A stretch of 64,000 nt of DNA from contig NC_135358.1 of the NCBI RefSeq assembly GCF_051622035.1, positions 25,138,501-25,202,500 of the forward strand, given 5' to 3'. The position numbers and the translations under genes are program-made. A model generated the notes under the pieces. The model made no database searches. It saw nothing but the letters and a program-made list of their open reading frames with translations, and was not told where the DNA came from. Below are positions 26,156-37,218 of this stretch, in pieces (position 1 is the stretch's first letter; the number at the start of each line of letters is the position of its first letter). This DNA is from Arctopsyche grandis (Eukaryota > Arthropoda > Insecta > Trichoptera > Hydropsychidae).

Positions 26156-26620
26156 TTAAAAACAACTATTGGCGTTCCTCAACAACCACTCAACCAGATT
26201 AGCATAGTTTATATTGAAGAGGTCAATTTCACCAGCAATCCTTTTGAGCAGATATATCGTCCTAGATATAGGAGCCATTGTCAACATATTTGTGCGAGCC
26301 ACAGGAGGAACATACAAATCATGATTCCTCAGGTCCATGAATTTACTAGGTGCATAAAACCTAAATTCATTAAGAACCTGACGATTGTGTATTATCCCAT
26401 TCAACAGTTTAAAAAAGTGCCTTCCCAGAAACATAACCCGACGAGACTCCAATGAGTTGAAACCCAACGCCCCTAATAGGAATGCACTAGGATATAGCCA
26501 AGGATAATAACCATACAGTTTCATATAAAGATATCCGAGAAACCGTTTTTGGATTCTCTCAATCTTCAATGAATGAGTCATATATGTATGTATGTAGGTA
26601 GGACTCCATATAATAATCAT
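26156..26620 (-). pseudogene. non-LTR retrotransposon reverse-transcriptase C-terminus
   Basis: A 154-residue minus-strand ORF with IQKRFLGYLYMKLYGYYPW, LGFNSLESRRVMFLGRHFFK, LNGIIHNRQVLNEFRF and RTIYLLKRIAGEIDLF. This spacing is that of the C-terminal tail of jockey-like LINE ORF2 proteins after the polymerase domain. The catalytic domain and 5' end are missing, so it is a 5'-truncated or interrupted copy. It lies between a LINE/SINE tail (25861-26010) and a SINE body fragment (from about 26625). Confidence 0.75.
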
Positions 26621-26660
26621 ATAGTGGTGACATAGTCGGTAAGAAGGTTTTTAGTCATTT
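26621..26660 (-). repeat. SINE body fragment
   Basis: TAGTGGTGACATAGTCGGTA with AGAAGG and TTTTTAGTCA matches 59459-59500 in the minus-strand SINE (ATAGTGGTGACATAGTTGGT). The word AATCAT precedes it and also occurs at about 26011-26016 beside the tail on the other side of the LINE fragment. Confidence 0.55.
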
Positions 26661-27025
26661 TTTTTCGTCCAAGACACTATTATATTTCGTACAAGGCACT
26701 AGTTCATTAAATTTTCAAGATTTGTATAATTTTTGACAAAAAATCATATGATTTTTTCATAGAAGTAGAATGCATAGAATCGCTCTCAGCCTCCAAAAAT
26801 GTCGCTACAAAAACTTTGCGCGGCAGAATTTGTTCATTTTTTGCTAAACTTCGTCTCTCTCTCTCTTGTCTCTCTTCTGACTTTCCGTCTCTCTCTTTGA
26901 TGGCTCGCTTTTAGACGAAACTTTTGTTAACAATGACCATTCTATGCATTCTACTTCTATGGATTTTTTAGATTAAATAACGGGTTTCCGGAAACCCATG
27001 GAAACTATCAGGGTGACAGCATTGG
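26660..27025. mobile_element. second copy of the 8684-8966 MITE family, interrupted
   Basis: In opposite orientation to the 8684 copy it carries TTTTCAAGATTTGTATAATT, TTTTTGACAAAAA, GGGTTTCCGGAAACCCATGG and AGGGTGACAGCATTG. Another MITE is inserted at 26758-26961. The end nearer the SINE fragment is diverged. Confidence 0.65.
26758..26961. mobile_element. 204-bp MITE with exact 8-bp duplication (hAT type)
   Basis: Exact 23-base terminal inverted repeats, beginning CATAGAAGTAGAATGCATAG. An exact GATTTTTT flanks both ends (26750-26757, 26962-26969), the 8-bp hAT-type target duplication. The interior has a CTCTCTCTCTCTTGTCTCTC tract. Non-coding. Confidence 0.9.
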
Positions 27026-27240
27026 GTGATTCTAAAGTTTATCCTGCCATTTCAACCCAAGTGGCCGACGACTGACAGTATCAGTGATAAGCGGCAAGCG
27101 GATAAAGGCGAGAGTTGTGATGAGTTCGAAGTTGCAGCGTGAGCGGGGCGCAGGGAAATTAGTCACCTGTGTGTAGGTGTCAGCTGGTGTGCGTGCACTG
27201 ACTATAGTTTGTATGTATGCACGTGACTAGTGAGTAGTGT

Positions 27241-28197
27241 TATGGTGCGTACGAACTAAACCAACGAATGGTCTCTGGGCCAACTTTTTAAACCAGTAGC
27301 GTAAAAAAAATCGAAATAAAAATTAAATTTAAAAATTGAAATTAAATATCAAAATTAAAACTATTATTATTATATTAAAATTAAATTCAAATATCAAAAT
27401 AAAATTATAATCATTATATTAAAATTAAAATAAAATATTGAAAGTTAAAACAGAACATGCCAAATTTAAATAAATTTTCGAGATTGACCTAAAATTAGAT
27501 CATCAACAATCACATACAGGTAATCCTTGACTTAAGATGTTTTGACTTACGCACCTTAACTATTTGAAGATACGCACTAAGATCGAAAAAAAATCAAAGA
27601 ATTATTATTTTTACTTCCCCGTAAAGCACAGTTACTGAGAATATATCATGTATTAGTATGGGTGATCCAACGATTGTCGCCAAGCCATTGCGTTGTCGGT
27701 ACATCAATCGAAATTTTTTTAGTCTTCAATTGTTTCTCTCGTCGAAATAAATCAAGTAATTAAATCATTTCAGACATAAAATTTATCGGATAATGTGTGA
27801 TTATTAATTTTATTTCGACGAAAGAAAAAAAAACCCTTTGACCAATCACCGACAACCGACACCGCGGTTTTTTGTCAAATGTGTTTTTATCGATCATCGA
27901 CGGCCGAAATACAGTAACATATCGTGACGATTTTTAAGAAATAATAACAAGATTTTTTTTCGCTCGTAAGCAGAGAAATTATAATATTTCTCTGGTTTTA
28001 AATGCGTATCGTCGTAATTCAAAACATCAACGATGATCTAATTTTAGCTCAATCTCGTTCTTTAGCTTAATTTTGATATTTAATTTCAATTTTTTAATTT
28101 AATTTTTATTTCAATATTTTGTACGCTACTGGTTTTATTATGCTGGTTAAAAAAGTTGGCCCAAAATCGTCGTTGGTTTAGTCCGTACGCAGCATAA
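27241..28197. repeat. large foldback of the GTACGCTACTGG family
   Basis: The left arm (27241-27525: GTGCGTACGAACTAAACCAA, GGCCAACTTTTTAAACCAGT, AGCGTAAAA, then AT-rich, then ATTGACCTAAAATTAGATCA) is inverted at about 28010-28197. The loop of about 480 bp is AT-rich and holds GTAAAGCACAGTTACTGAGA. A further piece of the end repeats to 28230. Confidence 0.75.
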
Positions 28198-28497
28198 TGG
28201 TGCTTACGGATTAAACCAACAACGATTATGAATCGAATGATATACGTCGAAATATGATTTTTATAAGTGGAATTTTATTTAATTCTCATATAAAGACAAT
28301 TTAATATATTATACCTATTAATTCAATTCAGATTCGTGTAAATACGAGTTAATAATAGTACGAGATGTTAACTCGCAATTTTACCAATTTAAAATTCAGC
28401 ACATTTCCAATTAACCCTTTTAAACGAAAACAAAAAATAATGTGGCTAGAACACTAACTATCCCAATAAACATGTTTCAACAGAAAAATCTCAATAT

Positions 28498-28787
28498 AAA
28501 ATAGTATTAACAGTGGGAAAAAATCCCAAGTGAAAATACGTACTTTTGACTTTTGATTTGAACTGGACCACTCCTTAGAGAGATTTGAAAGCTGAAAAGT
28601 ACAAGATTCCAATATTCATTTCGAACAACACCAAAATATAGATAAATCGCGCGATTTAAAAAACACATATATCTCCGAATCCCGAGAAAATCAAAATTTT
28701 TTATTACCAGATTCGTGTTTACTGGACATAGATCTACAAGAAAAGTCATATCTCGTCTCTGAACCATTTTTCGTGTCGAACAGGGTA
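28498..28787 (-). repeat. dispersed repeat, second copy at 52286-52652
   Basis: On the minus strand it reads CTGTTCGACACGAAAAATGG, AGACGAGATATGACTTTTCT, TTGAACTGGACCAC-like blocks and CAGTGGGAAAAA at the far end. The plus-strand copy at 52286-52652 has the same blocks in the same order, with an extra segment in the middle. No coding sequence. Confidence 0.65.
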
Positions 28788-28794
28788 ATAGTTT

Positions 28795-28920
28795 TAATTT
28801 TGATATTTAATTTCAATTTTTAAATTTAATTTTTATTTCGATATTTTGTACGCTACTGGTTTTAAAAGTTAGCCTGTGGGCCGTTCGTTGGCTTGGTGCG
28901 TACGCACCACAAGTGCTAGT
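28795..28920 (-). repeat. copy of the GTACGCTACTGG foldback family
   Basis: TTTTATTTCGATATTTTGTA then CGCTACTGGTTTTAAAAGTT and GTTCGTTGGCTTGGTGCGTA, like 25445-25605. It stops just before a GTGCTA triplet array and the GC-rich island at 28980. Confidence 0.65.
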
Positions 28921-28979
28921 GCTAGTGCTAGTTTAGTGAATACAGTACCGAGTGCCGAGTACTGACAGCACATAGCAGT

Positions 28980-29501
28980 GTTCGTTTATAGCGGGGCGAT
29001 TTGATCCAGCGGCTCACTCGACCGCCGTCTGCCGAGTGGGACGGTCGATTTGCGCGGGTGTTCGGCTCGGACCGTAGAGGCGAAGCGTAGCGCAGTAGAC
29101 CGGCTCTTGCCGAGTGACTGGGTTTGCGACGATCACCCTTCGACCCTTCGATCCCACGTATCCATGTTTACACTCCCCACTGAGCAGTGTCGTCCCCACA
29201 CCCCACACCCCACTCCCCACTGAGTGCCCGCAGGATTCGTTTCTTGCATATGTACATTCGTGTGTTGTGTGTGTGTGTGACTGTTTCGGCGCTGAGATGA
29301 GAGCCGTGTGATCCCGGACTCCGAGACCCGACCCGCCCATCATCGATCCGGAGTAAGCAGGTTCGTCAGCAGTCCTCTTCCTTTGTTTATCCGCGTGCAG
29401 CCGTTAAATAACGGGACCGGGAAGCGGATGCTCCGATGCTTGACGCTCTCCGCTCTCTTATGGCCTCCTCTTTTCGAATTCGTTCTGTCGATTCGTTTCA
29501 G
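28980..29501 (+). promoter_or_regulatory. GC-rich promoter-like island with candidate non-coding first exon
   Basis: An abrupt CpG-rich stretch (GGCGATTTGATCCAGCGGCT, GACCGCCGTCTGCCGAGTG, GGTTCGTCAGC) in AT-rich surroundings. A GGAGTAAGC donor at 29351-29357 and a long pyrimidine tract with a GTTTCAG acceptor ending at 29501 would remove a 149-base intron just before the start-codon exon. Promoter and leader are inferred; no TATA or Inr element was securely placed. Confidence 0.5.
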
Positions 29502-29587
29502 GTTATGTCCGATTCAAATCTAGACGGCAATTTTATTGTCGTGGAAGGATTTGCATCGACTCGGTCACGGTCAGGCGAAGATCTGAC
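29502..29587 (+). CDS. candidate start-codon exon of an unidentified plus-strand gene
   Basis: After a strong pyrimidine-rich acceptor the exon opens GTTATGTCC, with the start at 29505. It encodes 27 complete codons (MSDSNLDGNFIVVEGF, then ASTRSRSGEDL) plus two bases, ending at a GTAAAC donor. The Ser/Arg/Asp-rich start looks like a disordered N-terminus. I do not recognise the family. Joined to 54878-54960 the frame stays open (LTSLSERGDREDS). The donor is not optimal and the exon is short, so it needs a transcript to confirm. Confidence 0.45.
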
Positions 29588-30335
29588 GTAAACTTTTAAA
29601 TCAATCGATCGGTGAAAAACATCGATTCGAAAATGCGCCGTTTGAAAATTGTTGCCCGTCGAAAAAATTCGATTCGTTTGTTTTGTTTTTTTTTTTAATT
29701 CTACCCACATATGTTATTATTCGATTTAATATGTGCGTAGTCAATTATGGGCATTAGTGTGTGTTTGTATTTTATTTTCATTATTTGGTAAGTGAATTTC
29801 ATCGGCATGGTAACTCGGTGTAGTCAGCTGTTCTCGAATCGTGTATTTCATTTAGATTGTTTTATTTTTTTGGCAAGTTTTCGTGTTGTCGTTTGTATTG
29901 CAGACGCGTAGGTATATTCGCTCGTTTTCCTGCTTATTTTGATGTATAAACATATCAGATATGTTAATGAATAAACAAACAGAGAGGAGTATTTTCGCGC
30001 GAAAATTGCTAAAAATGAAACCGAAGTCGTATACTAAACGAGTTTGCATATAAACTGTAAACAAGATTGACGCAAAACATTAGTATAACATTAAAAATAC
30101 GCGAAAACGAAAATTTATTTAGTAGGTTTTGAAAGTTTATTTCACAATTAATTTCATATCATCTTTGTGAAATTATAATTGTTATGTTTTCTATCATTCT
30201 TGTTATTTTTACTTTATCTATGTACGTAGTAACAATAGATGAAGTTTTGTGATCATGCGAAAATTCGAACTCGAGATTTTGACTGATTCGAACTCAGAAT
30301 CGATCACTGATCACGTTTTCATGATCTAGAAAAAA

Positions 30336-30354
30336 TGTGTGTGTGTGTGTGTGT
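30336..30354. repeat. (TG)n microsatellite
   Basis: An uninterrupted TG dinucleotide run of about nine units, directly before the periodic array at 30460. Shorter TG runs occur at about 25689 and 29262. Confidence 0.9.
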
Positions 30355-30459
30355 ATTTTGGGGATATTTTAAACAGCGTTAGTCCTATCGAACTGAAACT
30401 TAGTATCGGTTACTGAAATTCTTATCGACACGACGTAAATTTTTTCAAATTTTTAAGTT

Positions 30460-31505
30460 GACCGGAAATGGTACCTCCCCTTATAGGTGTCCTCTTTTTT
30501 TTTAAGTTTTTGAATTCAAATTTTTCCCAAACCACTAACTGAATCAGACTGAATTTTTTTTAAATATAATAGAAATAATAATTTTTATGATTTAATATTT
30601 TTTAAATATTTCTATCTGAACCGGAAGTAGTACTTTTACTCTAGAGAATCGAGGTTTTTTATGTTTTTCTCAGAAACCTTTTGGTTTATTGAACTGAAAT
30701 TTCATATCTAAAAATTTAAGCTTAATACCAAGTTATAAACAAAATTTAGTAAGCATCTGTCAACCGGAAGTGGCAGTTTACTCTTGTTCGATTTTTCTTC
30801 CACTATTTTTTTCGACCCCTTAGACATGTGTGTTCGTCACAAAAAAATTCAAGTATAATTCTTGTAGCAATGTAATGAAAATAATAAAAAATTATTAAAT
30901 TTCATAAACCGGAAGTGGGATTTTTTCTCTTAGAAAGGTTGAAAATGTTGTGCCCACTACTCTGTCCACATCCCTGAACGTATTAAGCTCAGAATAAATA
31001 TTTATATCCTTTATGTACTAACTTAGATCTGGTAGGGTTTTGGTCAGAATTCGTAAACCGGAAGTAGTATTTTTTTTAAAACAATATTTCATTATTTTAT
31101 TTTGACCTTTTAAATTGTTTTAAGCTTCTTGATATTTATTGTGTATAATAAAAATAGTAATTTTAAGTAAAAAAAAAAAAAATTACTTAATTTAATGAAC
31201 CGGAAGTGGGATTTTTTTCCTCGTAGAAAGGTCAAAAATGTTGTGCCCACTACTCTGTCCGCACCCCTGAACGTATTAAGCTGAAAATTTATATTTCTAT
31301 CCTTTATGTACTAACTTAAACCTGTAGGGTTTTGGTCAGAATTCGTAAACCGGAAGTAGTATTTTTTTTTAAAACAATATTTCATTATTTTATTTTGACC
31401 TTTAAAATTATTTTTATTTTCTTGATATTTAATGAGTATGATATGATACTGATAGTGATTTTTAGTAATAAAAAAAATTTGAACAAAATCACACAACCGG
31501 AAGTA
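30460..31505. repeat. satellite-like array, ~146-bp period with AACCGGAAGT core
   Basis: Eight copies of [G/A]ACCGGAA[G/A]T occur at 30460, 30619, 30762, 30907, 31056, 31198, 31348 and 31495, spaced 159, 143, 145, 149, 142, 150 and 147 bases. Around each core the sequence is a diverged version of one unit (core, then T-rich, then GAACTGAAA/GACCTTT blocks). Alternate units are more alike: 30907-31050 and 31198-31345 share TGTTGTGCCCACTACTCTGT, and 31056 and 31348 share the TTTTGGTCAGAATTCGTAAA lead-in. The array is therefore a ~292-bp dimer repeated about twice plus older monomers. Confidence 0.85.
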
Positions 31506-31595
31506 GAACTTTTGTTTTGTGCAAGTTTCCATACATTTGCGCTCAATTTGTATCGCTATCATAGTCATCACTGATATTGAACTGATGATATTGAT

Positions 31596-31630
31596 CGATA
31601 TTGAACTGATGACTCATCAGTTCAATATCG
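31596..31630. repeat. perfect 17-bp inverted repeat
   Basis: CGATATTGAACTGATGA, one spacer base, then the exact complement. An additional direct copy TGATATTGAACTGATGA sits just upstream at 31572-31588. It follows the end of the periodic array. Confidence 0.85.
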
Positions 31631-32559
31631 AATTTTGTTTTGTAAACTTCTTATATTCCTCAAATACATGGATAAAGTCATGGGTTGGTCACACCCGAAT
31701 TTTTTTCGAAAGATTGGGCATATGTTAATAGCCTCAGTTATTAACTTTCAGGTCAAGCACAACCTGTGGTTTTCTAAACTTCGCATAAAATAATGCAATT
31801 TGTAGATGTATTGATAAGTCTATGTTCATATAATCGGAATTAAAATCATCGATCCGTAATATTACAATATATATTATTATAAGAAAAAACTAAGCAAATT
31901 CGTATTTAAAATAATAATGTTTTTCGCTTCGTCGAATTTACTTACATTTTTTATTTATTATTATAGCTACAACATTTTCATACATATTTATTAATCAGTA
32001 CCTTATTCAAATTTGAATATAATGTACAGTTTAAAAAATGTAGTCAAATTCAATGTATGTATTAAAAAAACATATATTTTCAACAAGATGTTTTTATCCA
32101 CGCTGACGTACTTAATTGAGTATATTTTCGATGTTTTTAAAATAGCTTTTATATATCCCGATAATTATTTTAATGTGGTATACACCTGGATTTCTGTACA
32201 CCTTGATCTTGTAAGTTATCGTGATAATTCATGCAAATAGCAATTGTTTCCAACTGTGTATTAGAATAACAATTTTTTTTCCAATTTACATGCAGCTATC
32301 TGTCATCCTCGGGACATTCGGCGCATTTCTTCTTTCCTTTCTTATTCCCTAACTTGTGGGTGGATCACCTCTCTTGAGTCTTTTTATTGGCTTGTTATAG
32401 AATAACAATAAGATATTAATTTATTTTACATTAATATAGAAATCTTTCGATAAAGTTTCTTGGTAATTATTTTATTTAAATTGAAAATCAGTTGAATTTA
32501 CAAACATTCGTACGTATATTATAAACGGATTATTTCGCACATTGAGATTGCGCACACGA

Positions 32560-33430
32560 CAATGTTTGCCAAGATAATCGTGAATACGGAATATCTAACA
32601 CTCGAGTTTTCGTTAGCAGTGGTGTAGTCGGACCAGGTCGCCGCCCCGGCACTTTGATATGAAAATTGTTTTTCGAGTACAATTAAAAAATATTTTGGCT
32701 AACATTTCAAATAAAATTTTGTATACAAAATACTGTGAGCAGACTCTTGTTCTACCATTTGGTGACCACAACCAAATAGTAATCTGAGCATATTCAAAAC
32801 TTAAAAAACGTTTTGATGAAATTTATGGGCATTTTTTTTATCAAATCCACCCAAAATTTCTAAAAAAAATGTTCTTTGCAGATTAGGATAGATAAAATAA
32901 GGGAACTAAGCTAAAATAAATAGTCATCTCTAAATTCACATGTTAAAATTTGATATACATATGTATATGTATATGGTTTTAGCATTGCTAAAAGCAAATT
33001 TTGCTGTTGACATACATACATATTCAACAAATATTTGTTAATTAGCATTTGATTTTTTTTATAAATATTTGAACTATCAATATTAAGATACATATTTTTT
33101 AAGTAACGAAAAAAGTGGGAGGGGGGGGGGAGGTTGTAAAAATTAAACACCGCCCGGTTCTTTTTTATTTATCACTACACCACTGCTAGTTAGTTTGATA
33201 GTTCGCGTGGATAACTTTCGATTGATGGAATTTTCAGGTTCCCAAATGTTCCATGATCGAGATTTTAGTGACATGTGCCAGATTGCTTTGTGCGGAATAA
33301 TAACCGAACCGTTTATGGAGAATTTTGTCGACGAATTCGTCACCGCCGGGCAGACTAAAATTTGCAGAATTCGCTGAAATCGTTTATCATTTCTGAACGG
33401 GCCCTGGGAATTTGTAACCCCCCCCTTCTC
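32560..33430 (+). repeat. dispersed repeat, split by a MITE; related copy at 48080-48440
   Basis: Shared blocks with 48080-48440: GATGGAATTTT, ATGATCGAGAT/GTGATCGAGAT, GCTTTGTGCGGAATAAT, AATTTTGTCGACGAATTCGT (inverted context near the other copy's end). A related GGGCCC[TC]GGGAATTTGTA block also appears at 33398 and 52936. The MITE at 32616-33186 interrupts it. Confidence 0.6.
32616..33186. mobile_element. MITE with GCAGTGGTGTAGT ends
   Basis: Begins GCAGTGGTGTAGTCGG and ends ATCACTACACCACTGC; GTTAG/TTAG-like flanks suggest a short target duplication. The interior has CGCCCCGG near one end, an inverted CCGCCCGG near the other, and a poly-G run at about 33120. Its end resembles the GGCAGTGGTGTCA end of the 8684 family, which may indicate a common superfamily. 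Confidence 0.75.
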
Positions 33431-35784
33431 CTCGGCCCCTTTGACGTTCGTAACCTGATGAATGTTATTTAGAACGATTCATGACAATTTGATTGTCCGA
33501 ATATTGTCCTAATAAGTGGGATCTTTTTTGCAGCATTATACTATATGTACGTGTTTGTTTGTGCTCACATAGTAATAAATTTTGATATGAACTTCAATTT
33601 TTACAAACCTCCTATACGTTTTTACTGTACATATCTTTGTTTAAAGGTTGCTAACCTCAAAAAAATAGTGGTATATCTATTTTTTATATTGAATTTTTTC
33701 GCAATTTCAATTTCTCACGATTTTTTTTAATCATGTGCAATTTGACAAAAGCCGTAATGAAAACCGCTATGTCTGTCAAAAATCTATCCATTTTCTTAAT
33801 GGACCACTGCGATGTTCTTCCGAACAGTAAAACACATTTTTCACATTAGATTATTTGTGATTTTATTTTTTTGCTCGTTCCTCGACTGTTGTATTGTGTA
33901 CTGCTATAGTCAATATCCGATTTTAAAGATAATTTAGAATCGCTGGTACAGAACGGATTCGTGATTGCAACGAGTGAATGCGTTTTGTCAGTATAACCAC
34001 TTTCTCGTTTGCAATATCGCTTTTTATGTACACGCGTTTAATTTTCAAATATATTTATTGTTTCATGCTTTTTTTTTTGCACATTTTCGTATTATCCAAA
34101 ATTACAACTTCGTAAAACCACAGGTATGCTTTCAAGGATTGAAACAGGGCGACCTAGGCTTATTGGGTCAACTGGTCAAGCGAAAAGCGACATTACTACA
34201 ATGTCGAATTTACTCTTAGTGTATCGTTACTTCGTAAAATTTATGTGATTTTACATAGACTAGGGATGCTATATATACTGTCTTTAATAATAATAAATTT
34301 AAATCGTCGTGGAGTGATTTTAAATGATTTTTTTTGTCAGATTACATTAAAAAAATATATAATTGAAATATCAATTCTATAATATTTATCTATAGTATAA
34401 TATTATTATTTCATATGTAATGATCGTTTAGCTTCGATAGGGCTATTATGTAATTAAATGTATCAGTACATATTTATGTTTTCATTTTATATGTATCATG
34501 CTAAAGCTGCAAGATAAGAACAGCATCACTGAAGCTAAATTTATTATAAACATATTTATATGGAATTTTCACGCTATTTCTCTTATGGTTGAAAATAATA
34601 AAGACGCAATTAAATTAAATTAGCAGACTAACTTTCGAATGTTCTTATGATAGAGTTTGAGATGTATGACTAAATTTCGATTAGACTAGTTTATTTATTA
34701 TATGTCGAAGGACGTGTATAGATCTTCGTCTCCACACGTTTTATTGAATATTTGTCTACCTTTATTTCGTTAAAAAAATCGTTTTTGAACATATGATTTT
34801 TTTATTATGTAAATACATTATGTCGCGTTATCATTTTGTCGCAGACGATGTGTCGTTCGGCGTTTTGTCGTGGAACCATATACATTATATATTCGTATTT
34901 AATTACATAATTTCACTGTTCTAGGTATACAACAATAATAGATCTACTTGAAATGTGGTTTATTGTGCACTTTGGTTGGTTAACTCTTTCAACGTATTTT
35001 ACACAGAGTAAATATGAAATATACATTCATATGTGCATACATATGTAGTTTTTGCGGTTGTCATGTAGTGGTTATGCTCTTTAATTGTGCTTAATGTACC
35101 ATTTAATTATCTATTATTTATGTGCTCTATGCGTAGTTTGTGATTAAATACGTTAAAAAAGCCTCGTAAAAGTCGTCGGTTGGATTTTGCGGTCTGCGGC
35201 CTTATCTGTATCTGGAAAATGATGAATTTGTTTGAAGAGCGTTTAGTTGACCGGTAATGCATTGGTTTTTCTTATCAATTTTATTGTGCTCAGTTTTTGA
35301 GCGGAGATTTCTCAGAATTTTTATTTAACTAACTATAATATGTATGTGTTTATGTTCATACGTGTTTTTGTACCGTTGATAGTAATTGCGGGGAATTTCG
35401 TGTGTAGTTTTTCGTGGATTGTTCAATTATGATTTTTATGGGTAACCTTAGGAATGACCAAATGACACATAGCATTGCAAAACAATTAAAAAAAGTAGCT
35501 GCGAAGTCAATCTTGGAAATGCGCATTTTGTGAAGTGTTGACATGTTGAATGAAAAATATTAAACATGTAGCGATAAGAAGAGATGCAGTGTATGGAATA
35601 ATATTTTTATTTTATCTGCGCATCTATCTATGTACATATGTATACGAAGTATGAACAAATAGAGTATTGTGATCATGTGGGATTTTGTTTAAGATTTTGA
35701 CGGATTTATCACCAGCGATGTGCTGGAAGCCGGTTCTCAAAAACCGGTTGTTAGAAAAATTAGTTTTTAGGATCGTTTGTCAAA

Positions 35785-36085
35785 ATTTTATTTTTTTTCA
35801 GATTTGCAAAAGTAGATAGGCTATGTACGTAGTAGTAGTGTACCTGATACTATCAGTGTCCCTTCGCAAGCCGCCGAGTTTTCGGTGATATTTTACCCTT
35901 GTATTGACGGGTTTGACAGTGATCGATAACGGTGATTTCCATATTTGAAGAAATGATCCAAATAATAAGATCTTAGAAATGTGTCCAAATAATAAGATCT
36001 TAATCGACTTAACAATGACGTGAAGATACGCCCACCACAGCTGGAAACCACAAGCACGTCCCGTACGCACGTTTGAGTGTGTTCT
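35785..36085 (+). repeat. dispersed repeat shared with 44150-44480
   Basis: The order GATATTTT, TTGTATTGACGGGTTTGACA, GTGATCGATAACGGTGATT, CCATATTTGAAGAAATGAT, ATACGCCCACCACAGC and CACGTCCCGT recurs at 44165-44465. In this copy CCAAATAATAAGATCTTA is duplicated in tandem (35958 and 35985). Confidence 0.6.
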
Positions 36086-37125
36086 TGTCAGTATGGATCA
36101 CTTCTTAATTTTTCTTTGGAATTTTTTATTTCTTAACCTGTTCGTTTTTTGTGTTACAATTATTTTTAGACGTTTTGATAAATTTGTACTTCAATACTAG
36201 AATTTGTTATTTTAATATATTTTTTGTACTATTTGTAATGACCTTTTTAAAAGCGGGCAATATTTTTGTATAAAAAAAAACTAAAATCAGGTATTTCCCC
36301 AAATGGTAATTTTTTGTTGTTTTTAATTAAGTCATCTTTGACTTCTTAGATAACGACCTTTATTATTACTACTGTAAATATGTAGTACAATCAAATTATA
36401 CAATTTCCTTGTATAAAAATAGCCGTACCTACATGACCTATCAAATTATTGGAATATACGCATGTTTATTGTTTATTTATGTTATAAATTATTATTTAAA
36501 TCATTATAGTTCAATTGTGTGTGTATATTATATCCCCGACATATTACATATGTATGTATATATGTATGTATTTAGGAAGTGAATTATGTATTCCGTGAAT
36601 TTGTCTTATTATGCGTAATGCATATTCAGACTATAGAACTATGCATACCAATTCAACATTTCATAGTTTTTCTTATACGCTATTGTAATTTAGGTGATTG
36701 TGATTCATCATATGCAATTTAGGATTATCTAGAGCGCAACCAGGCAATTGCCCCAGGGCGCCGCAGACAATGGGTAGATACATCTTCAACACGTTATTAT
36801 ACCTATACATATATGAACTGTTACAAGCTAAAGTCTGTTCGCGTAAGATTGTATGTAGATGTGAGGATTCTAGGACTAATTACAGTACATATGTATGTAT
36901 GTAGGTATAATATATTAGAGCTTTGTTCCATATGAAAGTTTGAAATTATATTATATTTAGAAATATCGTAAATGTGTATGTTCAATCGACACGCGTATAG
37001 TGTTAGTAAATAAATATGGACATATGTACTTATGTACATATGTATATGTATGTCAAAGAAATTAACGACGTGCAAAAGCCGACAAAAGATAACCTTAGTT
37101 TTGTGTGCCTTGCCGGTTTTGCGAT

Positions 37126-37218
37126 AAGTGTATCTATATCTAAAAGTATCTATAAGTGTATCTATAAGTGTATCTATAAGTGTATCTATAAGTGTATCTA
37201 TAAGTGTATCTAAAGTGT
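37126..37218. repeat. 12-bp minisatellite (TATAAGTGTATC)n
   Basis: About six tandem copies of the 12-mer with slightly diverged units at the 5' end. Reading frames that run through it give periodic four-residue peptides that are artefacts of the repeat. Confidence 0.9.

Noticed and set aside
34127..34219. Plus-strand segment VCFQGLKQGDLGLLGQLVKR after a CACAG acceptor
   Set aside because: Looks protein-like and has an acceptor but ends in a stop within 31 codons, has no partner exon nearby and no recognisable family.
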